A DNA stretch of 64,000 bases from Cryptomeria japonica (taxonomy: Eukaryota; Streptophyta; Pinopsida; Cupressales; Cupressaceae), in assembly GCF_030272615.1 (NCBI RefSeq), contig NC_081412.1, positions 691,182,083-691,246,082 of the forward strand, read 5' to 3'. This document shows positions 12,064 to 24,098 of this stretch, in pieces. Made by a program: the position numbers and the translations under genes. Numbering within the stretch: position 1 is the stretch's first letter; each line of letters starts with the position of its first letter. The notes beneath the pieces are model-generated. The model was not told the origin of the DNA, did no database searches, and worked only from the letters and a program-made list of their open reading frames with translations.

Positions 12064-12607
12064 TGGTAGCAAAAAGAGACACCTAAGGACCCTTGTATTA
12101 AATCTGACCCTAGTGAGACCATTAAAACACCCGACAACCCTTTATACATAGTTGCAAAGGTTAAGGACATACCTTGTCGTGGTGCTCTTGTTGATCCCTC
12201 TTGCATGGTTAATGTCATCACTAAGGAGTATCTTTTAACTATGATTGCATAGACCAATTTATAATAACACTAATATGGTTGTGAAGTTATTTGATGGATT
12301 CTCTTGTCCTACCATTGGTTCTATCACCCTTCCTATTTAAGTTCACACTAAATCTATGGATGTCAACTTTGTTATCATTCCCTCTTTTGAGCAATTTCGT
12401 GTGAAGTTGGGCTACCCTTGGCTATCTTCCATGAAGGCTATCGCTTCTCCTATTCATAAGCGTTTGAAATTTTCCCACAATGGAGAAATCATAATTGTTA
12501 ACCATAGCTTATTTCAACCATCCGACAGAAGCCCAAGTGTTCCTATTGATTTCCTTTGGCCTAATAAATTTCAATCTCTTCCACAAAGGAGCGATCCAAT
12601 CTTATAA
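12064..12607 (+). pseudogene. Retropepsin-like remnant of the gypsy gag element
   Basis: A frame following gag contains CRGALVDPSCMVNVIT (about 12175-12220). This sits where gypsy-type aspartic proteases have an Asp-(Thr/Ser)-Gly active site; here it reads VDPS, so the catalytic triad is not intact. Downstream GYPWLSSMKAIASPIHKRLKF-like residues (about 12408-12470) match the usual end of this domain in plant gypsy gag-protease proteins. Stops and frame changes separate the pieces. Confidence 0.6.
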
Positions 12608-12733
12608 AAACTGGAAGAAAGATACTATCTTATCCTTAAGTCAACCTAGATCCCAACAATTGACATTCCCATCCTTCTTGAAGATGAAATCCTTCCCCTA
12701 ACAGATAGGACTAAGATTCCTCAACCTATTCCT

Positions 12734-13246
12734 ATGGATGTAACTATGCCTTCTCAAAAGAACAACAATATTTATTCTAAGGTTAGACCTCTACCACCTC
12801 CCCATGATGGACCTAGTCTCCTTCCTACACCTAATATTCCACCTTTATATGGCACTGTTCCACCTCCTTCCTCTTATAGAGAGAAGAGGCCTCCCTCTCC
12901 TCTTGTCCAACCTAAAAGACCTCAACCTAAAACTTTAACTATCAAAGAGGACACCATTCCTCCTTCAACAAATGTTCCTCCTTCTTCTCAGCCTTTCGCT
13001 AAGACTCGACAAAATCATTGTGTGAGAGACCGTCGACAAAGGCATTGTGATCGAGCTCATGAAGTTGTTCCTCAAAATATTGAATCTTCCAAGACTCCAA
13101 CAATTGATATGATTCCCTTTTCTCCTAAGCAAGATGTTGAACCTACATCTCCAAATCATAAATTGCAAAAAACATGTGATGGTTTTACTCCTATTCATGT
13201 TTGTACTCCTCTCTCTATAAATATAGATGAAGAAAAGAGTGAAAAT
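12734..13246 (+). pseudogene. Pro-rich C-terminal ORF of the gypsy gag element (5' part)
   Basis: An open frame rich in Pro, Ser and Lys with no recognised domain. It is cut at 13246 by solo LTR-1. If the LTR and one AAAAT duplication are removed, the same frame continues from 15103 to a TGA near 15324. This shows that the frame was open when the LTR inserted. Function is unknown; no RT-like residues are present. Confidence 0.5.
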
Positions 13247-15097
13247 TGATGCTCTGCAAAAAGGATTAGAAAATCTGTTTGATGGCAACACACACAAGAG
13301 CACAAGAAACAAACATTAGTGTTAGCAACAAAAGATTATCCTAAACAGGCATATCAAGAGAGATATTAAGCATGAAATAGAAAGCATATAAACATAGAAT
13401 GAAATAGCTAATCAAGATGCTCATAGTTGCTCCTCCCTTGTTCCTCTCCTCTCCAAGTCCCAAATGAGTGTAGCTCTCAGCTTTTAGCACTAGCCATGGA
13501 TGCCATATGGAGATTCAAGATGGTTGAATATGATAAGCAAATACTATGCAAGAGTAGATAGTGATGCTATGAAAAAGCTCTATGCTAATGCCAGTATAAC
13601 AACAATACTCTAAATGCTTCCTTTTGCTTGAGGAGAAGGGTTCTATTTATAGAAGAAATAGGGAAATGAAGGGTTAAGATTGAGCAATCTTAACAAGGGT
13701 TAGGATTGAAAGTTGGGGATCCATGTGCACAATTGGCACCAATAAAATGGTGACAAGTTTCAACATAGGATTGGGTTGAGAGAAGAGGTTGGAGGCATTA
13801 AAGGCCTGAAAAGACCTCATGGTTATCTAGAAGGTAAGGGTCAAGTCTAAATTAAGATTACCCATTGGATTAGGAGTTAATCCAAGGATAAACCTTTGTG
13901 CAAATGTTTAAGAGATAATCATGGTCAAAGCATTAATGGCCTGATGAGACCTTTGGGTTGGGTAGAGGTTGAGTCAAAACAAATGTTTTAACCATGTGGG
14001 AGGGTTGAATTAACCATTAATGGTTATTGGAGACTTTGGGGATTAAGTGGTTGAAGGTTGGAAGCTTTTAAAGGTTATCCAAGACTTTGAGGGTTAATTT
14101 GTTGAACACACAAAGCATTAATTGCTTTTCAAAGACTTTGGAGTCTTTGAGAAGTGACTCCAATTTGCTTAGGAATGTGACAATATTTAGGGGATGGATT
14201 AGGCTAATTAGGAAGGGTTTAGAAGAATCTAGAAGGGGTTTAGGCATACAAGTGGATTTTGTAGGAAAATGCAAGTGGGAGAAATTTTGGTATTTTCAAT
14301 TAAAATAAAATCATTTATTTCAATTAAATGGTGTAAGTTGAATTTGGATAAATATTTAAATAAATATTAATTTATTTAAATGAGAAAAAGAAGATAAAGC
14401 ATTTAAAATGCTTGAAGACTTTGAGGGAAACCATTAAAGGCTTGAAGACTTTAAGGAAAACCATTAAAGTCTTTAAGAAGACTATAGAAGGAAGCCATCA
14501 AGTTTGAAGACTTTAAAGCCATCAAGTTTGAATACTTTAAGGGAAACCATTAAAGGTTTCAAGTGGGTGAGGATAAATAGGATTTTAAATAAATAATTTA
14601 TTTAAAATAGTTGTGCAACTTGCTTTTGTAGGAAAATACAAGTGGGTGGAGGGTAAAGGTGATTTAAATAAATTATTTATTTAAAATAATTGTGCAACTT
14701 GCTTTTGTAGGAAAATACAAGTGGGTGGAGGATAAAGGTGATTTAAATAAATTATTTATTTATTTAAATGTGAGAGGTGGGATTTTGGGGGATTTAAATA
14801 AATATTAATTTATTTAAATGTGAGAGGTGGGATTTTGGGGGATTTAAATAAATATTAATTTATTTAAATGTGAGAGAAGATTTAATTAAACAAATATGAT
14901 TTATTTATTTAATTAATGGTATGAATTTGGTTAAGTGAATTAAATCAAATAAATTGAATAATTTATTTAATTAATAGGAGAATGGGGTTAAGATGAATTA
15001 ATTAAATATTAATTTAATTAATTATTAATTGATGGTTAAATAATCAAATAAATACTAAGTATTCATTTAATTAAGTGGACAGATTTATGTGACTACA
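13247..15097 (-). mobile_element. Solo LTR-1 (gypsy-type) with 5-bp TSD AAAAT
   Basis: On the minus strand it begins TGTAGTCACATAAATCTGTC and ends GCAGAGCATCA, 1851 bp, TG...CA ends. AAAAT occurs at 13242-13246 and again at 15098-15102. There is no PBS, polypurine tract or coding sequence, so it is a solo LTR left by LTR-LTR recombination. A TATAAATAG box on the minus strand lies at about 13644-13652. It interrupts the Pro-rich ORF of the gypsy gag element. Confidence 0.88.
14395..14880. repeat. Tandem repeat blocks inside solo LTR-1
   Basis: Three adjoining repeat types. About 14395-14560 repeats variants of AAGACTTTAAGGGAAACCAT. About 14578-14745 repeats a unit of about 80 bp containing GTGCAACTTGCTTTTGTAGG. 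About 14741-14875 repeats a 51-bp unit containing GAGAGGTGGGATTTTGGGGG and the palindromic TTTAAATAAATATTAATTTA. Confidence 0.8.
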
Positions 15098-15102
15098 AAA
15101 AT

Positions 15103-15586
15103 GTTATTCATGATGACAATATAATTCCTAATACTTCTTATAGTGACTATGAATATGTTGATGTGGACAAGCATTTATCAACTAAATTTTCAAAAACCCT
15201 AATCCTAGCTCCTAGAATCGAACAAAGTGACTTAGCACATGAGCATCGTCCTTGTTTGGATCTTATGATAGCTCCATCTGTTGTGCTTGATGTCTCTCCT
15301 CTGGTGTGTTGCCCGCCTTCCTGAAATAGTGATCAAAAAGATCGGGAGGTGGATGTCGTGCTAGATTAGCAACTTTAGCACAATAGATCTTCTCCTTCTC
15401 TCCTCTCTTTGTGATTATTCTTCTATGTGTATCCTTGTTCTCCTATTTTTCCCTTAATGTCTACTTGAGGATGATGCAAAGCATTGAGATCTCTTTTGGT
15501 CTCTTTCATGTTGACTCAAAAGACATCCTCTATTTCCTTTCTTCCAAGGTAGTGTCCTTTCTTTGGGGAATGACAGTTATTATATG
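15103..15586 (+). pseudogene. Gypsy gag element: end of Pro-rich ORF and 3' non-coding part
   Basis: Continuation of the frame ending at 13246, open to a TGA near 15324. The rest to 15586 is pyrimidine-rich non-coding sequence. It ends in ATATG (15582-15586), the left copy of the target duplication of the same-family solo LTR. Confidence 0.55.
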
Positions 15587-16781
15587 TGTAGTGTCATAAA
15601 ATTGCAACCTGTGTAATTTGTGACCACATTAGGGTCTTCACGTTGGCGATTCGAATCCCTAAGCTTGATTAGAGACCTGAGAATTTCTCAACCCCTAGAA
15701 ACTGCCTTGTTCCACTCTCCACACTGCCTGAACCTACTTTCGGTCCTAAGACAAGGGTAGGACAGGAGTGTGGTGCCCCTGTATAGGGGTGTGGCACCCT
15801 TTTCCTTGCCCTATTTTGGGCCCCCCTCTGTCCTATCTCTGCATTGGACTTTTCATAAAGCGGGAAAATATTTTGTGTCGTCATGTGACAAAAAATTAGT
15901 CAATTAACCCTAATTGACGAGTATATAAGTCACATTTTCCATCCCATTTGTAGAAGTTCAATAAGCGAATAACTTGGATAAGCGAAGAGTGGGCATAAGT
16001 TCAAGCAATCAAGAATTCAAGAGCATTCAAGCATTCCTTTCTAGCATTGAGCATTCTTAAGTCTCCCTTCAAGGCTAGGTGTTGCATTCAATTCAAGGAT
16101 TCAACCATTGAAGAGGATATCCCTTTCAACATTCAATTCAGTACAAGAAAATCTACCTACATTCTATCTACAACCTCCCTTGCAGTGACTTACATTTCAG
16201 TCTTTCATTTACATTTACTTGCAAGTACTTTCTTTCATCATTTGGTTAATTCCAAAACTGGGGTTTCACCTGAAGGCAAACCCCCAATCCCAACCCCTTT
16301 TCTTCTCTTTTGTGTGTGTAGGTTGTAGGTGTGCAACTATGTTTGCATATTCAAACTCCATTTGAAGAGGTGGAAAAACCCTTTTAGTTTCACGGGTTTT
16401 TTGGAGGACCGTGGACACTTTCAACACGGTCCTGACAACGTTTCCTCAAATTCGTAGGGCAGCTTCATCTCGACATATTATAGCTAGATCTAGGTGAATA
16501 ACTTCATCTCACGCTTCTATCTCGAGCTATAATCAGTTCTTTGCTACTTTTACACTTAACATAATTCAATCATTTTCCATTCTAAAAGAGGGGTTAGCTT
16601 ATCATTTCTATCCCATTATCAATTCATTTAGTATTCAATCTCTATCCTGAGAGATTGGATCTAGTGAATTCCCCCTCTTTTAAATGTAATGTGAATAAGG
16701 TGTTTGAAGGCAAATCCACTGTGAAACTTTCATCTCTCGTTGGAGGGAAGAAAAACTTTCGTCTTGATCTCTCCATCATTC

Positions 16782-18276
16782 TGATGAATAATGATGAATA
16801 GAAAGTACTCAATAGATACTAAGAGGGGGGGGGTGATTTAGTATAGACAAAAACTTCCTTAAACCACTTTGATTGCAAAGACTGAACTAATTGGTAAACA
16901 ATATCACCGATCTAAAATAGGGTACTATCGATAAAACACAGTATGACTGTGAAAGACATAAACTGGTAACACTTAGATCTTCACCACACCTAATATCTCC
17001 TTTGCACTTCACCCATATGCATAAACAAGTAATACATCATAAATATAGAGACCACTAGATCAGCATGCATTACCACTTAACAAAAAATACTAATCATCAC
17101 ATGAAAAAGCATCACACATGACACACTGATTTTTCACGTGGAAACCCAACTGGGAAAAACCACGATGGGGATGAATACTCACAAGTTTTTCTTTGAACTC
17201 TTTTGAATTCCACTCTGTTAGGAGCCTAATCTAGTTAAGGACTTTATAATAGGTTCTTCTAGGAACCGATCCTGCTAGGCCACCTGGTTAACGGATGGCT
17301 AAATACCTAGTTAGAGGTTAGAACCCTGTTAAAGGTTACCTTGCAAGAGGATTTGAAGAACTCATTGATTTGAGTCACCCTGTTAAAGGATTTACACAAA
17401 GCCTGTTAAAGCTACCCAGTTAAGGGATTTTTCAACTACTGAAATGGCTAGAAGTCAACAGGTAATACACTGATCTGATAACATCACTCAATGCCAATAT
17501 AGATCCACTTTAGTTCCTTTGCTTCTACAATCACACTCTGCAGGTATCAACACACTTCTCCGGTCTGGCAAGAATCAAGTATCTCTTCACTTGGATACAC
17601 ACATAACATTTGCCAACAACTTCACAATGCAAATCATCATCAACCTTATAGGAAATAGATAGGTCGGTATCATAAACCCTAAACCCTAAACATTTAGGTT
17701 ATCAATACAGTCAGTCCAATCCTGACCGTTCAAACACATTGCATTGAAAAAAATAGTCTTGAACAGATCTCAAGATGTTCTCCATCGTTCATTCTTTGTC
17801 GCTTCTGGAAGTTGATAACCCATCACGCACTCTCCACCGTTTACTGAGACTTCACACATTCCCAAGGTAGATAGAATCAATCTTCTCCATGCAAGATCCT
17901 CAAGGAAATCCTTCACATGCATAAGGCTGATGTGACAACACGATTTGATCTTCATTTCAATGCTAACCCATCACAGGATGTCATCGGTCGAATCACACGG
18001 ACTTGGAATGCATCAACCAGAAACCCCGATACAAACTTTCCATCTAGCGGTTCACATACCGGTTCACTTTCTGCATATACCGATTCATTCCATCATACTG
18101 GTTCACACTTCATCATACCGCTTCACTTGTACCATCATATCGGTTTACTTGTGTCATCATACTGGTTCACTTGACAGGTTGCTTACTTAAATATACCAGT
18201 TCATACTTTGGCATATTGACATCAATGACAACATTCAATATCATCATGTCATCACACTTCTGCACATATGCCAACA
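16782..18276 (-). repeat. Copia-2 3' LTR
   Basis: TGATGAATAATG at one end and ATATGCCAACA at the other (plus-strand view). Over the first 200 bases it differs from the 5' LTR at about ten positions by my reading, nearly all transitions. At about 18040-18180 it carries an array of imperfect CATCATACCGGTTCACTT units. Confidence 0.92.
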
Positions 18277-18405
18277 ATCTCCCCCTTTGGCATTGATGGA
18301 AATATACAAAGATATCTCTTTGCTTCACATCTTCTCCCCCTTTGATAACAATGCCAAAGTGGAGGCACAAACAGCTATGTTCCACTATACTACTCCCCCT
18401 GAGGA
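18277..18405 (-). promoter_or_regulatory. Copia-2 polypurine tracts
   Basis: ATCTCCCCCTTTGG directly joins the LTR (element strand AAAGGGGGAGAT). Two further CTCCCCCT runs occur near 18333 and 18391. Repeated tracts are a Sirevirus mark. Confidence 0.75.
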
Positions 18406-18479
18406 GTAGCATCCTTCAGCACACCAATCCTGAAAAAGATTTGACAATGCAATACCTGACTAATGTAGAGCACATACCT

Positions 18480-19250
18480 TTAGTTCACCTCTTGAAGGGG
18501 AAACACCCCTAATTCACCTCTTAAATAGGTAAATGTAGCCTTTGGTAGAGGCTTGGTGAATATGTCTGCTAACTGCTCCTTACTGGAAACATGTTCCAAT
18601 ACAACCTCTTTGTTATGAACTTTCTCGCTCAAGAAATGATACTTGAGCTCGAAGTGCTTGGTTCTAGCATGCAATACCGGATTCTTGGAAATATTAATTG
18701 CACTTGTGTTATCACAAAATATGCTCACCGGTTCAGATACAGGGACTTTGAAACCACTTAGTACATGCTTCATCCAAATTGTCTGAGTGCAGTTCATAAA
18801 TGCTGCAACATATTCTACTTCTGCTATAGATTGAGAGATACAACTCTTCTTCTTACTCATCCATGAGACTAGTCTACCACCAAGAAAGAATGCACCACCG
18901 GTTGTGCTCTTTCGGTCGTCCACATTACCAGCCCAATCAACATCTGTAAACACTTTGAGATTGAAATCATTACTGTATGGATACCACAATCCATAGTCAA
19001 TAGTTCCCTTCAGATATCTAAGAATCCGATTGACTACCACCAAGTGGGATTCTCTTGGACTTTTCTGGAAATGTGCAGTAATGCCCACTGCATGTGCAAT
19101 GTTTGGTCTGTTGTGTACTACATAGTGCAACTTACCAATCATTGATCGGTATTCCTTCTCATTCACCAATGCTGAGTCATCTTCTTTTGACAATTTACAA
19201 CCAGTCACCATTGGTGTACCAACCAGTTTGCTATCTTCCATGCCAAAGGT
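18480..19250 (-). pseudogene. Copia-2 RT C-terminal part and RNase H
   Basis: The segment downstream of solo LTR-2. It carries the end of RT (MEDSKLVGTPM, PNIAHAVG), the connection domain, and RNase H with VFTDVDWAG, AEVEYVA and FCDNTSAI as the acidic positions. It ends with the conserved ADIFTKPLP block and a stop at 18480. No internal stop is seen, so this part stayed open; it is separated from the rest of RT only by the LTR insertion. Confidence 0.9.
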
Positions 19251-20701
19251 TGATAACTCAATGATGAACGGATAGTACCAAACTGATACTGAGAGGGGGG
19301 GTGAATCAGTATAGACAAAAACACAATCCTAAACCGGTTTGTCAGTAGACACTATGCTTTGACAGACAAACAGTAACACCGGTCTTAAACAAAGTACAAC
19401 TGACAAAACCCAGAATAACTGAGACAAGCATAAACCGGTTGACACTTATCTTCTCACACAATCTAATACTTCATTTCCATTTCACCCTAGTGCATGAACA
19501 GGTAATCTATCATCAAAAACATATATATAAACAGGTAGATCGACATGATTCACCACTTGACAGAAAACAACATATCATCACATGAAAAGGACATCACATA
19601 TGATACACACATTTTCACGTGGAAACCCACAAGCTTGTTTTTGAACTCTTTAGAAGTCCGCTCTGTTAGGAGCCTTGTCCGGTTAAACAATGATACAATA
19701 GAATCTATTACGAACCGATCCTGTTAGGGATCGCCCAGTTAAGGGATGGCTAGAATACCCGGTTAAGGGTTAAACCCTGTTAAAGGTTACCTTGTTAGAG
19801 GATTTCAAGAACTCAATTGTTTTGAGTCACCCTATTAAAGGATTTACAGTAAGCCGGTTAAAGCTACCCTATTAATGGATTTCTCAACTGTTGAGGTGGT
19901 TAGAGATGAACAGGTATTACAATGATCTGGTAGCAGCACTCAATGCCAATGCAGATCCACTTTAGCTCCTCTTCACCTTCTGCACTTACACTCTACGGGT
20001 ATCACTTCTCTCCTCTGGTCTGGCAAGAATCATGTATCTCTTCTCTTGGATACACACACACAACTTTTTCCAACAACTTTAGAAAGAAACACAACATCGA
20101 CCTTATAGGAAAATAGATAGGTTGGTAACATAAACCCTAAACCCTAAACCTGTTAGGTTAAGGAATTCAAATGGTTCAATCCTGACCATTGAGCACACTG
20201 CATTAAATGCAACAGTCTTGATCCAATCTCAAGACATTCTCCATCGTTCATTTTCCACCGATTTCATGGCGGCTGATAACCCATCACGTGTTATCACTGT
20301 TTACAAGCTTCACACATTCCCGAGGTAGATGGGAACAATCTCCTTCATGCCAGATCCTTCATGTGCACAAGGCTAACGTGGCAACACAATCTGTTCTTCA
20401 TTACAAAACTAACTCATCACACAAAGTCACCGATTGAGTCACACAGGCTTGAGACACTTCAACAGGAAACCCTGAAGTTGTGACTACCAACCGGTAGTCA
20501 TACAAAGATTCCATGTGTTGGTTCTCATAACCACATGTCGATTCACCTTAAGCAAACACACCACTTTACTTTGGCACAAATGTTGGTTCACAGTGTTATA
20601 CTAGTTCTCATATATACTAGTTCTTTCCTCTTCAGCATATTGACATCAATGACAGCATACAATGCCATTATGTCCTCATACCAGTTCGCATAATGCCAAC
20701 A
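19251..20701 (-). mobile_element. Solo LTR-2 (copia, related to Copia-2 LTR), TSD AAGGT
   Basis: 1451 bp from TGATAACTCA to AATGCCAACA, inserted in the RT of Copia-2. AAGGT flanks it at 19246-19250 and 20702-20706. It shares the GATACTGAGAGGGGGGGTGA block and the general layout with the Copia-2 LTR but differs clearly, so it is a related family. It has no PBS, polypurine tract or coding sequence. Confidence 0.92.
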
Positions 20702-21537
20702 AAGGTCTTCAACACCTCTTTGACATACTTGGACTGAGTGATAAAGATACCATCTTTCATTTGTTGAATGTGTAGTCCAATGAAGAACTTAATCTCTCCT
20801 ATAAGTGACATCTCAAATGCCTTCTTCATCTCATCTGCAAAATCATGACTCGTCTTGTCATCTCCACCAAAAATTATGTCATCAACAAATACTTCACAGA
20901 TCAGAATATGATCTCCTTCTGACTTTAGATAGATATTGCTATCTTCACTTGTTCTTTCAAATCCAATCTTCACAAGATGGGAGTGTAAACATTCATACCA
21001 TGCTCTAGGTGATTGCTTTAATCCATACAAGGCTTTATGTAGCCTACACACCATATCACTATCTTCTGATAGGGGAAACCCATCTGGTTGCTCTATATAC
21101 ACTTCCTCTTCAAGTATTTCATTCAAGAATGCAAATTTTACATCCATCTGATACACTTTAAATCCCTTGAAGGCTGCATATGCAAGAAGCATTTGAACTC
21201 CTTCCAATCTAGCCACTGGAGTAGAGGTTTCTCCATAGTCTTCTCCTTCTTCTTAAGCATATCCCTTACACACCAGTCTAGCTTTGTTTCTTACCACTGT
21301 GCCATCTTCATTCAGCTTGTTTCTGAAAACCCATTTGGTGCCAATAACATTTTTATGCTCAGTTCTGGGTACCAAAGACCATGCACCATTCTTTTCTATT
21401 TGGTCAAATTCCTCTTCCATAGCTTTGATCCAGTCTTCATCTTTATGTGTCTCTTTAAATGTTTTAGGCTCAAATTCAGAGATCATGCAAGAATTTTCTC
21501 TGACCTTTCTTCTTGTAATAATTCTTGCATCCTTGTC
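20702..21537 (-). pseudogene. Copia-2 RT N-terminal part
   Basis: RVT_2 with IGTKWVFRNKL, YQMDVKFAFLNE, YGLKQSPRAWYE, and the catalytic FVDDIIFGG block near 20880. It ends at KYVKEVLKTF, where solo LTR-2 interrupts. A TAA at 21253-21255 follows KGYA, the position of a Gln conserved in copia RTs. Reading frame and spacing are otherwise normal. Confidence 0.9.
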
Positions 21538-22689
21538 TCATATGATCTGCTTTGGATCATGATTCAACTTTACATACCTAGGAATGATCTTAGTTGTTTC
21601 CTCTTGCTTGTCCTCTTCATCCTCATCTTCATCAACATCAACATCTATTGGTGTAGGAGAACTATTACTATTACTAGGATGTTTTGCAACTGGTTCCCAG
21701 AAGGTTACAACCGGTTCATCTACCACTTGCTCACTGTTGGTTTCCTCAGGTTTCTTAGAGGTTTCATCAACTCTGACATTGATAGTTTCAACAATTCTCT
21801 GAGTCCTATTGTTGAAACACTTGAGAGCTTTGCTCTTCATGGAATATCCTATGAATATTCCCTCATCACATTTTGCATCAAACTTTCTCTGGTGTTCACT
21901 CCTCTTGATATAACACTTGCTACCAAACACTCTAAAGTAGCTTACTACAGGAGTCTTACCGGTCCAATACTCATAAGGTGTTTTATCCTTACCTTTCTTG
22001 ATGAGTACCTGGTTCATAGTGTAGACTGCAGTGCTCACCACTTCTCTCCAAAAAGTGTGAGCAACCTTCCCTTGAATCAGCATTGTTTTGGCTGCTTTAA
22101 CTATAGTCTGGTTGTTCCTTTCTGCTAGGCCATTCTGCTGTGGAGTCTGGGGGGCAGACAGTTGCCTCTTGATGCTATTCTCTTCATAGTACTTATTGAA
22201 TTCTCCAAAGGTGAACTCACCTCCTTGATCGGTTCTAAGGCATTTGATCCTCTTACCACTTTCCTTTTCAACCAGTGCTCTGAAGGCTTTGAACTTTCCA
22301 AAAGCTTCAGACTTGTCTTTCAATAATGTGACCCACATCATTGTTGAGCAATCATCAGTAAGAATAATAAAGTACCTATCTCCTTGAACACTCCTAGTTT
22401 TCATAGGACCACACAAATCAGTATGCACAAGATCAAGTAAATTATCTGTTGTGAAAGATTTACTTTTGAAGGTTGAGGAAGACATTTTCCCCAGTTGACA
22501 TTCTCTGCATAGAGGATTCTCTAGTTTGCTCAGCACAGGCAATCCTCTAACTGCCTTGATCTTATTGGCCTTCACAATATTATCAAAATTTACATGGTAA
22601 AGTCTCCTATGCCATATCCAATTGTCATCAAACTTATCCATTAGACATTGGCTGATATTTGTATTTAACTGAAATAGGTTACCTTTGGT
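21538..22689 (-). pseudogene. Copia-2 integrase
   Basis: Open from 22689 to a TGA at 21538. It has the zinc-binding region (WIWHRRLYH ... CREC) and a rve core with all three acidic residues visible: HTDLCGP, RTDQGGEF and PQQNGLAERNN. It ends in an acidic Glu/Asp-rich linker (about 21600-21660) typical of the copia integrase C-terminus. It would insert the cDNA into the host genome. It is the best preserved domain of the element, limited by stops on both sides (22690 and 21538). Confidence 0.93.
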
Positions 22690-24026
22690 CTACATACCGG
22701 TGGCCATCAGTTCACCACTCGTTCCTTTTATTTTGCACACTCCATCTTTGAATTCCAGAGTGAGTCCATTATCATTCAGCTGAGCAACACTCAGAAGGTT
22801 ATTCCTGAGACCTTCTACCCAATACACATTATCAACACTGCTTTTTCCATTTAGAGAGGTGGACCCTTTGCCTTTTACCATACAAGGTGCATCATTACCA
22901 AATTGGACTACACCTCCATCATACTCTTCCAGAGATAAAAACTTTCTCCGGTCACCAGTCATGTGGTGAGAACAACCACTGTCAATAATCCACTCATTGG
23001 AATTATCAAAGTGGGAGACAAGAGCCTTCTTGTCTGACACATCTTCCTTAATAGCTAAAAATACTATGTCTTCACTTTCTTCATCTTCTAATTCATCATC
23101 AGTGACACCTTCATCAATTGCAACAAGACAGTTTCTCCTATTTCCTCCTTTGAACTTTTTGAACCTCTTTGGTTTGTCCTTATTATCACCATTAGGATAG
23201 TTAACAACAATGTGTCCAATCCTATTGCAAGAAAAGCATTTCAAAGGGATCTTACCTTTGTATTTACCAGTTCCCTCAGGAAATCTCTTGGCTAGAAGAG
23301 ATTCAAATTCCACCAGGATCTCCTCATCATCCATATCTTTGCTTTGTCTAGGTTCACAACTGGTACTAACTTCTTTACCCTTTCTAGATAGTGCAACAGA
23401 TGCTTTAAGGGCTGAATTAGGTTTTTGAACACTACCATCATAACTATTTAGCTCAAAAGTGGTCATCTTAGCAATGATAGAATCAAGGGACACCTTTGTC
23501 TTGTCAATAGATCTCAAATCCTGAATAGTGGCAACCCTTATTGCATAGACCGGTAATGAGGTTCTAAAAACTTTGCTAACGATGGTGGAATCATCCATTG
23601 TACCTCCTTCACTCTTGATGTCTCCAACAAAAATTTTAATCCTTATCCTATATTGTTGAATGGTCTCTCCTTCAACCATCTGTATATCTTCAAACTTTCC
23701 TCTAAGACTTTCTTCCTTATCCTGCTTCACATGCTCACCACTGCCATAGATAGACTCTAGAGTATCCCATACATCTTTGGGATTATCTTTTTCTTGAACA
23801 TCAATAAACTCAACATCAAATAGGCTGCTAATAAGAGCTTCCATGACTTGTCCATTCTCCTAAATTTCTCTTCTTTGATCATCGGTGAGAGTACTGGTAG
23901 GGAAAACATAAGTATTCTCAACATAGCTCCAGTGTTGAGCACCCATGCTTTTAATGTATATCTTCATTCTGTCCTTCCATATCTTAAAGTTATCTCTGTT
24001 AAACTCAGGACCTTCCCTCTTCATCA
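22690..24026 (-). pseudogene. Copia-2 gag and protease (broken)
   Basis: The reading starts near 24026 and the N-terminal part is shifted by one base near 24001. A TAG lies at 23860, then a long open stretch to a TAG at 22690. UBN2-type gag is followed by a zinc knuckle CFSCNRIGHIVVNY, in which the last Cys of CCHC is Tyr. An acidic linker and the protease site DSGCSHHMT (about 22965) come next, then a GLRNNLLSVAQL block that leads to integrase. Gag packages RNA; the knuckle defect would weaken that. Confidence 0.92.
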
Positions 24027-24084
24027 TTAGAATAGGATCTTTTCCTCAAGTGGTTAAACTTACAACACGTAGGACCTAGAGGAT

Positions 24085-24096
24085 GCTCTGATACCA
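24085..24096 (-). other. Copia-2 primer binding site
   Basis: TGGTATCAGAGC on the element strand, two bases from the 5' LTR end; complementary to initiator tRNA-Met. Confidence 0.92.
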
Positions 24097-24098
24097 AT

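Noticed and set aside
14068-14308. Paired frames on both strands in solo LTR-1
   Set aside because: Within the repeat-rich part of an LTR, without domains; both strands being open reflects repetition.
21088-22128. 346-codon open frame on the plus strand
   Set aside because: It is the reverse complement of the Copia-2 integrase and RT start, which have clear catalytic motifs. The plus frame is Leu/Ser/Phe-rich without any domain.
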